The notes below the pieces were generated by a model. It had not been told where the DNA came from, ran no database searches, and saw only the letters and a program-made list of their open reading frames with translations. From the NCBI RefSeq assembly GCF_036174265.1, contig NZ_CP108055.1, forward strand, positions 6,882,001-6,946,000: DNA of 64,000 bases. Reading direction: 5' to 3'. This DNA is from Streptomyces sp. NBC_00285 (lineage in GTDB: Bacteria; Actinomycetota; Actinomycetes; Streptomycetales; Streptomycetaceae). The first letter of the stretch is position 1. Each line of letters begins with the position of its first letter. The position numbers and the translations under genes are program-made. Of this stretch, positions 33,748-42,439 are shown in pieces.

Positions 33748-35043
33748 ATGCCGACGTACGAGCAGCTGTACCACCTCAACCTCAGCAACCTCAGCGCGGC
33801 CGCTGACCGTTGGGAGGAGACGGTCGGCAAGTTCAAGGGCCTGCACACCACGTTCGGCGACGAGGTCGCCAAGCCCTTCAAGCAGGCTGGCTGGAGACAG
33901 CCCGTGCTGACCGCGGCCAAGGCGGACAACGACCTACGCGCCGCCCAGCAGGAGTTCGCGGATGCGCAGAAGGAAGCGGAAGGCATTGCCGGTGTCCTCA
34001 CGACCCTGCACGCCGAGCTGAAGAAAGCCAAGGACGACCTCCACCAACTCGCCGACGTGGTGGCGCAGAAGCAGGACCTGCACGTCAGCGCCACCGGCGT
34101 GGTCACCCCGCGCAACGACGCCAACCAGCAGACCTGGGCTCACCACGACCCCGACGGCCAGGCCCTCATCCGCGAGCAGCAACAGGCCTGCGACGCCTTC
34201 GCCCGCCGTATCGAAGCCGTCCTGCAGCGCGCCGCCGACGCCGACGAGACCGCCTGCTGGGCCCTGCGCCGCGACCTCGGCAGCTACACCGACAACTTCA
34301 ACTCGAAGGTCGTCACCTCTCTCGACGATGCCAGCGCCACTCGCGCGGCTGAGCTGAAGAAGCAAAACGCCAAGATGGAGACAGACGGGTGGGTCACTGA
34401 AGGCAGGGCGGAGGTCTCTGGCCTTGCGGCCGGAGTATCGGCGTCGGGGCCCAACACTGGGGATGGCTCGCTGGGGGAGAGCGAGGCTCATGCTGACCTT
34501 GGCCGTGCATCGGCTGAAGGGTCCCTCACCAACGGCTCGTTCCAGCTTGCCGGAGAAGCCGAGGCGTACGCCGGGGCCAAGGCGTCGGTAAGCGGCAGCG
34601 CCACTAATGAGGGCCTCCAGGGCCAGAGCGCAGCCTTCGCCGGAGGTGAGGCCTCGGCCAAGGGCAGCGCCTATCTCGGCCCGGTCGGTCTCTACGGACG
34701 AGCCGATGGCGTGGGTGGCGTAGAGGCAAGCAATACTGCAACTGCCAATCGCGAGGGCTTGGCTCTGGGGGGAGAGGCGTTCGCCGGGGCCAAGGGCAGC
34801 GCCTCAGGAGGTGCCGACATCGGCGGTATCGGAGCGGGCGCGACGGCTGAAGGCTGGGCCGGTATCGGGGCTGAGGGAGAAGCGACCCTCGGCAAGGCCG
34901 AAGACGGCAAGTGGAAGGTCACTACGCACACCGGTCTCGCCTTCGGACTCGGAGGGTCCGTGGGCTTTGAGTTCACCGTCGATCCGAAGAAGGTCGGAGA
35001 CACCGTCGGTGATATCGCCGACGGGCTCGGCAGCCTGATCTGA
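33748..35043 (+). CDS. Putative type VII substrate with Gly/Ala alternating-repeat C terminus
   Basis: In the 431-residue protein, residues 1-215 are a long helical, coiled-coil-prone region (LNLSNLSAAADRWEETVGKFKGLH, ELKKAKDDLHQLADVVAQKQDL) like the N-terminal export domains of polymorphic toxins. Residues about 230-400 are an irregular repeat rich in Ala, Gly, Ser and Glu with alternating small residues (GEAEAYAGAKASVSGS, GGEASAKGSAYLG, GGEAFAGAKGSASGG). This suggests stacked beta strands. There is no signal peptide. It may be a cell-surface or effector protein. I recognise no catalytic motif. Confidence 0.6.
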   Translation: MPTYEQLYHLNLSNLSAAADRWEETVGKFKGLHTTFGDEVAKPFKQAGWRQPVLTAAKADNDLRAAQQEFADAQKEAEGIAGVLTTLHAELKKAKDDLHQLADVVAQKQDLHVSATGVVTPRNDANQQTWAHHDPDGQALIREQQQACDAFARRIEAVLQRAADADETACWALRRDLGSYTDNFNSKVVTSLDDASATRAAELKKQNAKMETDGWVTEGRAEVSGLAAGVSASGPNTGDGSLGESEAHADLGRASAEGSLTNGSFQLAGEAEAYAGAKASVSGSATNEGLQGQSAAFAGGEASAKGSAYLGPVGLYGRADGVGGVEASNTATANREGLALGGEAFAGAKGSASGGADIGGIGAGATAEGWAGIGAEGEATLGKAEDGKWKVTTHTGLAFGLGGSVGFEFTVDPKKVGDTVGDIADGLGSLI

Positions 35044-35117
35044 TGCAGGATTCCACGCCCGCTGCCGTAGGCGCACCAATACCCCGTAGCCGCCCACAGG
35101 AAAAGGGATAGACCGAC

Positions 35118-35615
35118 ATGGCCACGACGCTGCCCGTACCGATCGAGTTCGACCTGCCCGACGGCTGGCGTGCGGCGCCACCAGACGAGGTCGGCGCGCC
35201 AGGGGCAGCGTTCATTGCCCTGCATCCCCACCCACATGCCGGTTTCACTGCCAATATCACGATCGATGGTGAGTATCGCCCGGACTCGGCGCCGCTCCCC
35301 GAGATTGCTGACGGGTCGGTGGCACGGTTGCGTGAGACCGGTGCGTCGGTCGTCCTCACTGATCGACGCGAAATGGGCTCTACGGAGGCTCCTGGCCTCC
35401 TCCAGAGGCTGGCTGTCTCGACCACTGCGGGCGGCACGCTCCGCGACGTTGTCCAGACTCAGGTGTACCTGTCCCTGCTGGACATCGAGGAGCCGCAAAG
35501 CCGGGTAGTGATCCGCCTGGTGCTGACATCTGCCGTTGCCCAACACTCCATGGTTCTTGGAGACTTCGAGGACTTCGTGCGCACGGTTCGGCCGCGCACC
35601 GATAGCGCGTCGTAG
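35118..35615 (+). CDS. DcrB/LpqN-like small protein
   Basis: The 165-residue protein has no signal peptide. The pattern FDLPDGWRAAPPDEVGAPGAAFIALHPHPHAGFTANITIDGEYRPD, then SVARLRETGASVVLTDRREMGSTEAPGLLQRLAV and LDIEEPQSRVVIRLVLTSAVAQHSMVLGDFEDFVRTV, is like the PsbP/DcrB fold of LpqN/LpqT-type proteins that accompany type VII systems in actinobacteria. It may be a chaperone or an immunity-type partner of the preceding large protein, which ends 74 bases upstream. That role is inference. Confidence 0.6.
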   Translation: MATTLPVPIEFDLPDGWRAAPPDEVGAPGAAFIALHPHPHAGFTANITIDGEYRPDSAPLPEIADGSVARLRETGASVVLTDRREMGSTEAPGLLQRLAVSTTAGGTLRDVVQTQVYLSLLDIEEPQSRVVIRLVLTSAVAQHSMVLGDFEDFVRTVRPRTDSAS

Positions 35616-35663
35616 CCTGGATCGACCTTGTACTGGCGACCTCCAGCCTCATATGTTGACGCC

Positions 35664-36170
35664 ATGGGACTCTTCGACAAGCTGACCGGCACCAAACGCC
35701 CGGCCGATGGCATTGCTCCGCTGTCCGCCGATGAGGTGCGTGCCGCCTTGCTCGGGCTCAATAGCCCTGACGTTCCATACGTCATCCGAGACGGTCGCGA
35801 GGAGGGTGCGGACCTGGTGGCCGAGTGGCGTCTCCTGGAGCCGGCCTGGCGAACGTTCTTCCTTCGCAGTCAGCTGAGCCGAGTGTTCAAGGTTCATATG
35901 CGCCTCGTCGCGGAGAAGGCCGAGGTCCGTGCCCTTGATCAGCAATTCGAAGTCGAGTGGGTCGGCGATGTCCCTAGAATTTCACTCTCATCCGAGGCTC
36001 AGCGTGGTCAGGTGAAAACCATCTCGAAGCAATGGTCACTCAGCCGGGGCGAGGATGGCAATCGAGAAGAGACCTTCAGCTTTGACAGCGACGATCTGAA
36101 GAACCCGCTCCAAAGCGCTGTCTTGAAGTCCGGCTGGACCTGGCGTGGAGTCATCTCCGGGCGACTGTGA
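35664..36170 (+). CDS. Unknown protein of the secretion locus
   Basis: The protein has 168 residues from the ATG at 35664. It starts MGLFDKLTGTKRPADGIAPLSADEVRAALLGLN, then VIRDGREEGADLVAEWRLLEPAWRTFFLRSQLSRVFKVHMRL, and ends KSGWTWRGVISGRL. It is a compact mixed alpha/beta protein without signal or membrane segment. I do not recognise a family. Codon use is less G+C-biased than that of the Tad genes. It follows the DcrB-like gene on the same strand and may belong to the same operon. Confidence 0.6.
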   Translation: MGLFDKLTGTKRPADGIAPLSADEVRAALLGLNSPDVPYVIRDGREEGADLVAEWRLLEPAWRTFFLRSQLSRVFKVHMRLVAEKAEVRALDQQFEVEWVGDVPRISLSSEAQRGQVKTISKQWSLSRGEDGNREETFSFDSDDLKNPLQSAVLKSGWTWRGVISGRL

Positions 36171-36223
36171 CATCGGTCAACCGTAGCGGCGTGCCAGATG
36201 TAGCCCAGCAAAGTTCAGAACAA

Positions 36224-36568
36224 TCACCTCGCAGGGGAAGCCGTGGCGTCGGCCTCGAAGTCGAAGTTGATCTGGTCTCCATCGACAGAGGTCACGGTGA
36301 TGTTCACGCCCAACGTGCTTCCGTCGTTCGCCGTCAGCTTGCACCGCATGGTGGTGCCGACCTTGCCAACGAGGTCTTTTGGACAGTTGACGTCCGGCTT
36401 CGGCTGTCCCGTCGTGGAGGCGAGCTTTGTGGCCACCAGGGTGGATACCTTGTCCGCAGACATTTTCGGCTCGGACTTGTCAGAGTCGAGCGAGGCCGAG
36501 CAGCCTACGAGCAAGGTGCTTGCCGCTACGGTCGCGAGAATTGAATTTCCAACGATCAACCTGTTCAT
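36224..36568 (-). CDS. DUF4333-type lipoprotein
   Basis: The 114-residue protein has a lipobox LLVGC (Cys23). A short domain with SADKVSTLVATKLASTTGQPKPDVNCPKDLVGKVGTTMRCKLTANDGSTLGVNITVTSVDG follows, the DUF4333 pattern with its two conserved cysteines. Such domains occur in mycobacterial and streptomycete exported proteins. Many codons end in A or T, in contrast to the genes around the locus. It is on the minus strand, 87 bases downstream of the mycosin gene and probably co-transcribed with it. Confidence 0.75.
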   Translation of the reverse strand: MNRLIVGNSILATVAASTLLVGCSASLDSDKSEPKMSADKVSTLVATKLASTTGQPKPDVNCPKDLVGKVGTTMRCKLTANDGSTLGVNITVTSVDGDQINFDFEADATASPAR

Positions 36569-36655
36569 GGTTGTAGTGAACTCCTATTGCGTGATCAAAG
36601 AAAATGGCAGAAGAAATAAGGCCAGTTCTGGCTGCGTACCCGGTCTGGTCCGCTC

Positions 36656-37957
36656 CTACTGCGGTGGCCACTCGCCGTGGGGCGGCGTGGACTGCTGCTG
36701 ATACGGGTTCTGTTGCGGCGATACGTGCTGCTGGTAAGGGTTCTGCTGCGTCTGGGCATATTGCGGATAGGTTGCCGGGCTGCCCGGGCCGCCGCTGTTG
36801 TTCCTGTTCCGCCTGGACCGTTTGACGATCAAGAGCGCGATCAAGCCGATCACGGCTAGGCCCACAACAACGATGACAGCCCAGATGACCGTCGCCTTCT
36901 GGTCGACCTGCGCCTGTTCTCCATCGGATGCACCAGGCGCAGCAGCGGCCGACTTCTCCTTCAAGGACTCCGGAACCGTGAGGGGGCCGTACTTCGAGCC
37001 GGCCGGGATGTTGTCCTTGAGAGCGGCGAGCGGCTGGATGATGCCGTAGCCGTAGCTCTTGTCAGGAACGGACAGACCCTTCTTGGAGTCGGGCAACGCT
37101 GCGGTCTTCACGAGGCGGTTGGCGATCTGGCCTGCTGTCAGGTCAGGGAACTTGGAGCGGAGTAGTGCCGCTGCAGCAGAGGTGAAGGCAGTTGCATCAG
37201 AAGTGCCAGTCCCGCTGACGTAGGCGTTTCCAATCCCTTTGGCGGAGACGATGTTAGTGCCAGGGGCTGCCAATGACACAAAATCTCCGGAATTCGACCC
37301 CTCCCAGATGAGTCCGTCATTCTTTACGGCACCGACGCCCAACGCGCCAGGCGAAGCGGCTGGGTAGCACTTACTGCCTTTGTCTGCTTCATTGCCTGCT
37401 CCGCCAACGACTAGGACGTCGTGGCTCAAGGCATAAGTAACAGCGTCCGAAACCTTGTCCAGCTCCTCCTGGGAGCTAGAATTAAAACACTGCGAGACAT
37501 TGATAACGGACGCGTCGTGATCAACTGCATATCGAATGGATACGGAAAGTCCCGGCCCCTTGGTGCCAAAATCGCGGATTGGCAGAATTTTGGACTGCGG
37601 CGCCAAACCGATTACGCCGTCGTTTGTGCCGTGACCGTGCGCTGCGATGATGGCCGCCATTGCAGTGCCATGATCGTCACCGGCATCTGGGGTCGGACTC
37701 CCTCTATCCATGAAGTCTTTTCCTGCGAGGACATTTCCTTGAAGGTCAATGTGGTTAGCGTTTACGCCATCATCAATGACAGCGACTGTGATGCCGCTGC
37801 CCTTGGAAATCTTCCAGGCGGATTCAACGTTGAGCGCGTCCAAGGCCCATTGGTCTTCTCTGATCTGATCTGCGGCCGCAAGTGGAGCAGAGGAAAACAG
37901 TAGTGCCCCGGCCAATACGCCAGAGCCTACTGTGCGAAATACGCGGGTGTAGCTCAT
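36656..37957 (-). CDS. Type VII secretion-associated subtilisin-like protease (mycosin)
   Basis: The 433-residue protein has a signal peptide ending PLAAA near residue 29, then an S8 protease domain with Asp62 in VAVIDDGV, His96 in DDHGTAMAA and Ser253 in GTGTSDATAFTS. A Pro/Ala linker and a C-terminal membrane helix (ATVIWAVIVVVGLAVIGLIALLIV) follow, with a Gln/Pro/Tyr-rich cytoplasmic tail. This is the MycP layout. MycP proteins process substrates and stabilise the ESX membrane complex. Codons here often end in A or T, unlike most of the window, suggesting later acquisition. The core ESX genes are not in this window. Confidence 0.88.
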   Translation of the reverse strand: MSYTRVFRTVGSGVLAGALLFSSAPLAAADQIREDQWALDALNVESAWKISKGSGITVAVIDDGVNANHIDLQGNVLAGKDFMDRGSPTPDAGDDHGTAMAAIIAAHGHGTNDGVIGLAPQSKILPIRDFGTKGPGLSVSIRYAVDHDASVINVSQCFNSSSQEELDKVSDAVTYALSHDVLVVGGAGNEADKGSKCYPAASPGALGVGAVKNDGLIWEGSNSGDFVSLAAPGTNIVSAKGIGNAYVSGTGTSDATAFTSAAAALLRSKFPDLTAGQIANRLVKTAALPDSKKGLSVPDKSYGYGIIQPLAALKDNIPAGSKYGPLTVPESLKEKSAAAAPGASDGEQAQVDQKATVIWAVIVVVGLAVIGLIALLIVKRSRRNRNNSGGPGSPATYPQYAQTQQNPYQQHVSPQQNPYQQQSTPPHGEWPPQ

Positions 37958-38043
37958 CCGTGTGTCCTCTCTGCGGTCAGTGCGGGGACACTATTGGCGA
38001 TGAATCCCCGCACCTTCCTACCAACTGCGGCATGCCGTGCCGC

Positions 38044-39450
38044 TTACTCCTCGATGACTCGAGGTGCCACGTTACGCTGCGGCGTCCAGGTTTCTTCGTC
38101 TTCGACCAGGTAGTCGGGACGCTCGCTCTCGCGCTGTTCCTCTTCCTTCCGGCGACCGGTGCGCCCACCGGGGGCACCGGCGACGCCACCCTTTCGGACC
38201 GCGCTGGCTCCCTTACCTGCCGCACCACGGCTGTTGTGCAGGCCCGAACCGCCACTGGTGCCCCTACCGCCCGCACCCGCTCCCGCACCAGCCTTGGGCG
38301 TTCCGCCGACCACGCCGCCACTCTCGCGAGCCAAGCCTCCGGCACGTGCAGCACCGCCCCTGGCGCCACCTGTTCCAGCGAAACCGTCTACGCCCCCGGC
38401 GCGCCGCGCCGTACCACCAGCACCGGCGCGGCCGAGCATGCCGCGAGCTGCACCGGCTCCAGCCCCCCCGCCAATCGCACCACCTACGAAGCCGGAGCCG
38501 CCGACGCCGCTGCCACCAGCAGCTCCGCCGCCGACCATTCCGGTGCCGCCAATGGAGGATGCGCCAGTGTGACCAGTGGACATGCCATCAATCGCCGTGC
38601 CGACATTTCGCGCTGGTGCAGTCGCCTTGTGCGCACCACCGCTGATACCTGAAGGCGAAGCAACAGATTTCGACGAACTGATGCTGCTTGTCTGGCCAGT
38701 CCGTGCTGAACTCGACGACACACTCTTCGAGATTCGAGACGTGCGGGCAGTTGGCGTGGCGACGGGTGTGGGAGCAATGCCGCCAGGGTCGCCCGGATAG
38801 TCACCTTCTTCGCCGACGCTCGGCCGCTTGTTCCAACTGCCCATAGCCATGGCCTGCGAGTTGTAAGCCGCCCCCAGCGTCTCCATCTTGGAGGCCATCT
38901 TCAGCTGCGCCTCGCGCCCCGCCGACAGGTCGTCGTGGTTGTCGTCGAGGGCCTGCTGGGCGCTCTTCCCGGCCGCGATGTCCTTGTTCAGGCCGTCGTC
39001 GCTGCGCGTGAAGCCGTCGCCTGCGCTGTTGAGGAAGCTGGACACCGCGCCCGGCTTCTCCATCGCCATGACCTCGTCCTTGATGGGCGCCAGCGCGGCG
39101 CCGACGTTGGACATCGCGGTCGACGTGTGGCTGGCGTACTTCGCGGTGTTGGCGATGCTCTTGCTGACCTGCTTGGCCTTCGCGGCGAATCCGTCGGCGG
39201 CCGCGCCCGTCCAGTGCGCCTGGATGCGGGTGACCTCCTTCTCGAACTCGGCCTGGATTTCGGCCAGGTGCGCCGACAGACCGGACCAGCCCTGGGCGAC
39301 GCCCGTCACGAGGTCCGGTCTGGCATTGCTGAGCATGGCCTTCATCTCGTCCATGTTCTTGCCGCCGATGAAGTTCGTCGTGTGCTTCGCGTTGAAGCAC
39401 ATGTTCATCTCGGTGTAGTCGTAGTTGATCTGACCGTCGCTGTCAGCCAT
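38044..39450 (-). CDS. PPE-like type VII protein with Gly/Ala-rich tail
   Basis: In the 468-residue protein, the first 220 residues are helical with an ESX-type segment (VTGVAQGWSGLSAHLAEIQAEFEKEVTRIQAHWTGAAADGFAAKAKQVSKSI), including the WTGAAADGF variant of the WXG motif. A Ser/Thr/Pro linker leads to a long Gly/Ala/Arg tail (GGGAAGGSGVGGSGFVGGA) and an acidic end with RKEEEQRESERPDYLVEDEETW. This is the layout of streptomycete PPE-like substrates. It follows the smaller WXG100-like gene at 39831 and is followed by the mycosin gene. Confidence 0.75.
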   Translation of the reverse strand: MADSDGQINYDYTEMNMCFNAKHTTNFIGGKNMDEMKAMLSNARPDLVTGVAQGWSGLSAHLAEIQAEFEKEVTRIQAHWTGAAADGFAAKAKQVSKSIANTAKYASHTSTAMSNVGAALAPIKDEVMAMEKPGAVSSFLNSAGDGFTRSDDGLNKDIAAGKSAQQALDDNHDDLSAGREAQLKMASKMETLGAAYNSQAMAMGSWNKRPSVGEEGDYPGDPGGIAPTPVATPTARTSRISKSVSSSSARTGQTSSISSSKSVASPSGISGGAHKATAPARNVGTAIDGMSTGHTGASSIGGTGMVGGGAAGGSGVGGSGFVGGAIGGGAGAGAARGMLGRAGAGGTARRAGGVDGFAGTGGARGGAARAGGLARESGGVVGGTPKAGAGAGAGGRGTSGGSGLHNSRGAAGKGASAVRKGGVAGAPGGRTGRRKEEEQRESERPDYLVEDEETWTPQRNVAPRVIEE

Positions 39451-39510
39451 GCCCCTGTGCCCCCTCGTTACCGCGCATCTCGGCCCGTACCCCGTCCCCG
39501 TCCATGACCC

Positions 39511-39831
39511 CTACTGTCCCGCGTTCGGGAAGCTCGCCTGGGTCTCGTAGTCGGTGTCCTGGTACGCCCCGTGCGTGTACTTCGCCTTCCGCCCGAACTC
39601 GTCCATGACGGTGTTGAGGTACCTCACCGCGTCCTCGATGTACGTCTTGATCTCGCTGTGCGCGCCGGCGAGTTTGTCCGCTTCGTCGAACCCGGTGCCG
39701 AGGGCGCCCGGCGGGAGGTAGGTGTTGGTCGCCGTGTCCGTGCCCGCCTTGCCGAGACCGCTCAGTACCTGGTTCAGCGCGGCGACGGTCTTTTCCAACT
39801 CGTCGAGATCGACGCGTACTTCTTCAGCCAT
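39511..39831 (-). CDS. Small ESX-like protein
   Basis: The 106-residue, largely helical protein, MAEEVRVDLDELEKTVAALNQVLSGLGKAGTDTA followed by GTGFDEADKLAGAHSEIKTYIEDAVRYLNTVMDEFGRKAKYTHGAY, is of the length and shape of WXG100-superfamily export partners, though without a strict WXG. GGGGAG precedes the ATG. It is encoded directly before the PPE-like gene, so the two probably form a heterodimer, as PE/PPE or EsxA/EsxB pairs do. Confidence 0.7.
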   Translation of the reverse strand: MAEEVRVDLDELEKTVAALNQVLSGLGKAGTDTATNTYLPPGALGTGFDEADKLAGAHSEIKTYIEDAVRYLNTVMDEFGRKAKYTHGAYQDTDYETQASFPNAGQ

Positions 39832-40151
39832 GCCCAGCTCCCCGTTGATACCCGCACCAGCTCGCGCCGTCGGCGGCCGTGATATCGGCCGCCTTCATCA
39901 GACGCGTGCCCCGCGGCTGACCTCACCCCGTTCGCGGAACGCCATCACCGAACGACAGCTGGCGTATCCAATCCGGTGTAGTACCACTCTAGTTACGTCC
40001 GCTGACAGAGAGAACATCAGTCGAGGTCGATGGCGAGATCGAGACCAGCCTGGCTCACCTTCTTCACATCGAGCTTCACATCGAGCGGGGGCGCGCCACG
40101 TAGACCCACGCGCACCCGACCCCGCGCCCCGCCTCGACCCGGCCCGTCCGC
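39832..40151. other. Intergenic region with one doubtful micro-ORF
   Basis: This stretch of about 320 bases carries the promoter for the ESX-like gene, with AT-richer sequence at 39960-40015. A minus-strand frame from GTG 40115 to 40017 encodes 32 residues (ending LDVKKVSQAGLDLAIDLD) directly after the lipoprotein stop. It has no clear ribosome site. Confidence 0.35.
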
Positions 40152-40859
40152 TCAGTGACGCCGCCGCACCTCCAGGCACTCGACCTCCTGAGAGGCGCCG
40201 TACGACTCGACGACGGCCCCGCCGGAGCCGGTTGTGCCGTCGAGGCACAGCTCGCCGCCCAGCAGCCTTAGGTCGATCGTGAACTTCACGGTGTCTCCGG
40301 AGTGGTGCGGACCGTGAATGCGCTCGTCGATGTAGCCGAGGTCGTGCAGGGTCTGTCGGACCTGATGCGGTGACGGGGTCGGGGTGTCCGCCAGGGCCTT
40401 GGTGATGCGGCGGCTGTGGATGCGGGCCTCGCACTTCTCCGCGGAACCCAGTTCCGTCTCCTGGGCCGCGGCCGACGGGTCCCGGGGTTCCGCGGTGGGC
40501 GTGGGTTCGTCCTCCGGGAGGAGCGTGGGCGGCGGCCCGGTGAACTGCGACGGCTCCGGCCCGTCCTCTGACACCTCCGGGGCCGCGGTGGGCAGATCCT
40601 TCATGCACGGCTCCGCGAGGGCGAGCAGGTGCTCCATGAAGGGGAGGAAGTCCGCCCCCTCGGTGTCACTCGGCTCGGCCGAGTCCACGGGGAGGGGCGT
40701 GGCCGAAACCGCCGCGGCCCTTCCGGCGGACTCGCCCTTTGCGTCGCCGTCGCCCACCCGTTCCGTGCCGCAGGCGGTGAGGGTGAGGGCGCACAGCGTC
40801 CCGACGGCAACGAGTGCGGTACTGCCCACAGGGGTTTTTCCCCTACTACGTCGCTTCAT
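40152..40859 (-). CDS. Putative lipoprotein of unknown function
   Basis: The 235-residue protein has a basic start MKRRSRGK, a hydrophobic stretch and lipobox LTLTAC (Cys30). The mature part begins with a disordered Ala/Pro/Glu region containing FLPFMEHLLALAEPCMKDL. It ends with a compact domain (TPSPHQVRQTLHDLGYIDERIHGPHHSGDTVKFTIDLRLLGGELCLDG) that includes conserved-looking cysteines. It should be anchored on the outer membrane face. It lies at the edge of the secretion region. I do not recognise the domain. Confidence 0.7.
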   Translation of the reverse strand: MKRRSRGKTPVGSTALVAVGTLCALTLTACGTERVGDGDAKGESAGRAAAVSATPLPVDSAEPSDTEGADFLPFMEHLLALAEPCMKDLPTAAPEVSEDGPEPSQFTGPPPTLLPEDEPTPTAEPRDPSAAAQETELGSAEKCEARIHSRRITKALADTPTPSPHQVRQTLHDLGYIDERIHGPHHSGDTVKFTIDLRLLGGELCLDGTTGSGGAVVESYGASQEVECLEVRRRH

Positions 40860-41351
40860 GCTCGTAGTTTCGGCTCAAGCGGCAGCCCGGGCATGAGTAC
40901 GGCTACTCAAACGGGCCGCCGGTGTCGGCAAGCACCCTGCGCATCCTCGATGGGGCCCACAGGTCGAGGTGAGACACCGAGGAAACTTCGGGCCTCACTC
41001 GTACGGCTGACGACAAGAACCGTCACGACAACGGGACTTCGGGGCCCCGGGACTTCGCTAGTTCGAGACATCGCGGCCTCCCGACTTCACCACGCACGGC
41101 CCGCACCGTCTCACCGGGCCGCCGGCCGTCAGGCAACGACCGCAATGCCGAACCGACTTGTCTGCCCGACCTCACCCACGCGGGCCGGCGTACGAGGAGT
41201 GCGAGAAGTACGACGGGTGCGAGGCCCCGCTCCGGAACTGCCCCGGTGGGCCTGGCAGTTCTCGCCGTAGCCGCCCTACCTGGTTGGACTGGCACACGAT
41301 CATCGTGATGTGCTTTCCGGCATCACGATGTCGGCCACGGGGTGAGTACGC
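40860..41351. other. Divergent intergenic region, no gene seen
   Basis: These 490 bases separate the lipoprotein gene from the toxin operon. They contain many short GACTTCG and ACGACG-type near-repeats but no long open frame with codon bias and no strong hairpin. The GGGGTGAG ribosome site of the next gene lies at its end. Confidence 0.4.
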
Positions 41352-41858
41352 ATGACGGTGGACGTGGCCGACGGCCGGGCAGACGGCTTGGGCGAGGGCC
41401 AACGGGCAACACTGGTCGCCGAGATCCACGACCTGTACGACGGTAAGGGCGATGGCGACCGGCTACTGGCGGCCTTCCGGGCGGCGGCGCTGTACGTGCC
41501 GTTGGCCGAGGACGAGGCGATGTGCTCCGGTGAGTCGGACGGCGTCCGCTGGTTGTACGCCTTCACCTCCACTACCGAGTTGGAGCGTTTCGCGCGTGCC
41601 CGTCTCGGGTCGGGGACCGATCCCGGGTGGGAGAGCGGCCGTATTCGCTACTGGACGGTGTTCGGTTCCCGGCTGCTCGACGTCGCCGTACCGGCAGCTG
41701 TCGCCGAGGCGCGGGCCCCGGCCGGGGTGGCGGTGGACGTAGGGGGCGTCCGGACGCTCCTGCTGCCTCCCTTGTCGGGGATCGTTCCGGACCCCGTGGC
41801 GGTGGACCTCATCGACCGCACGTCAGAATCCCGGGATCGGAGCGCGGAGGAAGCGTGA
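41352..41858 (+). CDS. SseB-like domain protein, first gene of the toxin operon
   Basis: The 168-residue protein has LLAAFRAAALYVPLAEDEAMCSGESDGVRWLYAFTSTTELERFARARL, the start of an SseB N-terminal domain. It continues with ALVAV-type beta segments and ends LIDRTSESRDRSAEEA. No signal peptide is seen. SseB-like domains are common in type VII-linked operons of Streptomyces, probably as chaperones or immunity proteins. GGGGTGAG lies about nine bases before the ATG. Its stop overlaps the next start by GTGA. Confidence 0.7.
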   Translation: MTVDVADGRADGLGEGQRATLVAEIHDLYDGKGDGDRLLAAFRAAALYVPLAEDEAMCSGESDGVRWLYAFTSTTELERFARARLGSGTDPGWESGRIRYWTVFGSRLLDVAVPAAVAEARAPAGVAVDVGGVRTLLLPPLSGIVPDPVAVDLIDRTSESRDRSAEEA

Positions 41859-42439
41859 GCGACGGCTACGGAGCGGACCCCGAGGTCCTCAAGCAGGCCG
41901 CCCAGGGCATCAACCGGACGATCGAGGAACTCCAGGGCGTCGGCATGGTCGGCGGGGGTGCGGTCGGGCGTGGCTTCGGCAGCCTGCAACTGACCCAACT
42001 GCAGATGGGGCACACCGGGTTGGCCAAGGCCTTCGCCACCTTCGCGGAGCGCTGGGAGTGGGGAGTGAAGGCGCTGGTCGACGAGGGCAATGAGATCGCG
42101 GAGAAGCTCGACCTGTCGGCCGGTTACTACCACGAGGCCGAGGCGTACGCGATCGGCGTCACCAAGGACTACGTCGTGGCCGCCTCTGGCGATCCGGCTG
42201 TCTCCGGCGAGGACGCGGAGCGGATGTCGTGGGGCCAGGTCGGGGCGTCGGCGAAGGGGAGTTGGACGCCGGATCTCTCCCAGCAGTCGGCCTCGGAGTC
42301 CCTGCACCGGACGGGGCAGGCCTGGCAGGCCACCGAGGAGGACCTGACCACCAGCGGTCAGTACGGCACACAGCTAAGGGTCGGCGGCGAGTTCGTGCGG
42401 GAGTCGGTGGAGGCCGTCACGCCTGAGGACGGCGACTGA
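41855..42439 (+). CDS. ESX-like helical partner protein
   Basis: The protein has 194 residues from a GTG overlapping the SseB-like stop. It is helical: LKQAAQGINRTIEELQGVGMVGGGAVGRGF, LAKAFATFAERWEWGVKALVDEGNEIAEKLDLSAGYYHEAEAYA. The W-E-W turn and the YxxxE-like YYHEAEAY resemble WXG100/LXG-type export signals. It is followed by the toxin gene, whose ATG shares one base with its stop. It probably helps export the toxin. Assignment is by pattern and context. Confidence 0.65.
   Translation: MSDGYGADPEVLKQAAQGINRTIEELQGVGMVGGGAVGRGFGSLQLTQLQMGHTGLAKAFATFAERWEWGVKALVDEGNEIAEKLDLSAGYYHEAEAYAIGVTKDYVVAASGDPAVSGEDAERMSWGQVGASAKGSWTPDLSQQSASESLHRTGQAWQATEEDLTTSGQYGTQLRVGGEFVRESVEAVTPEDGD

Noticed and set aside
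40017..40115. A 32-codon minus-strand ORF after the lipoprotein gene
   Set aside because: The peptide looks protein-like at its end, but there is no ribosome site and the repeated CACATCGAG makes the pattern.
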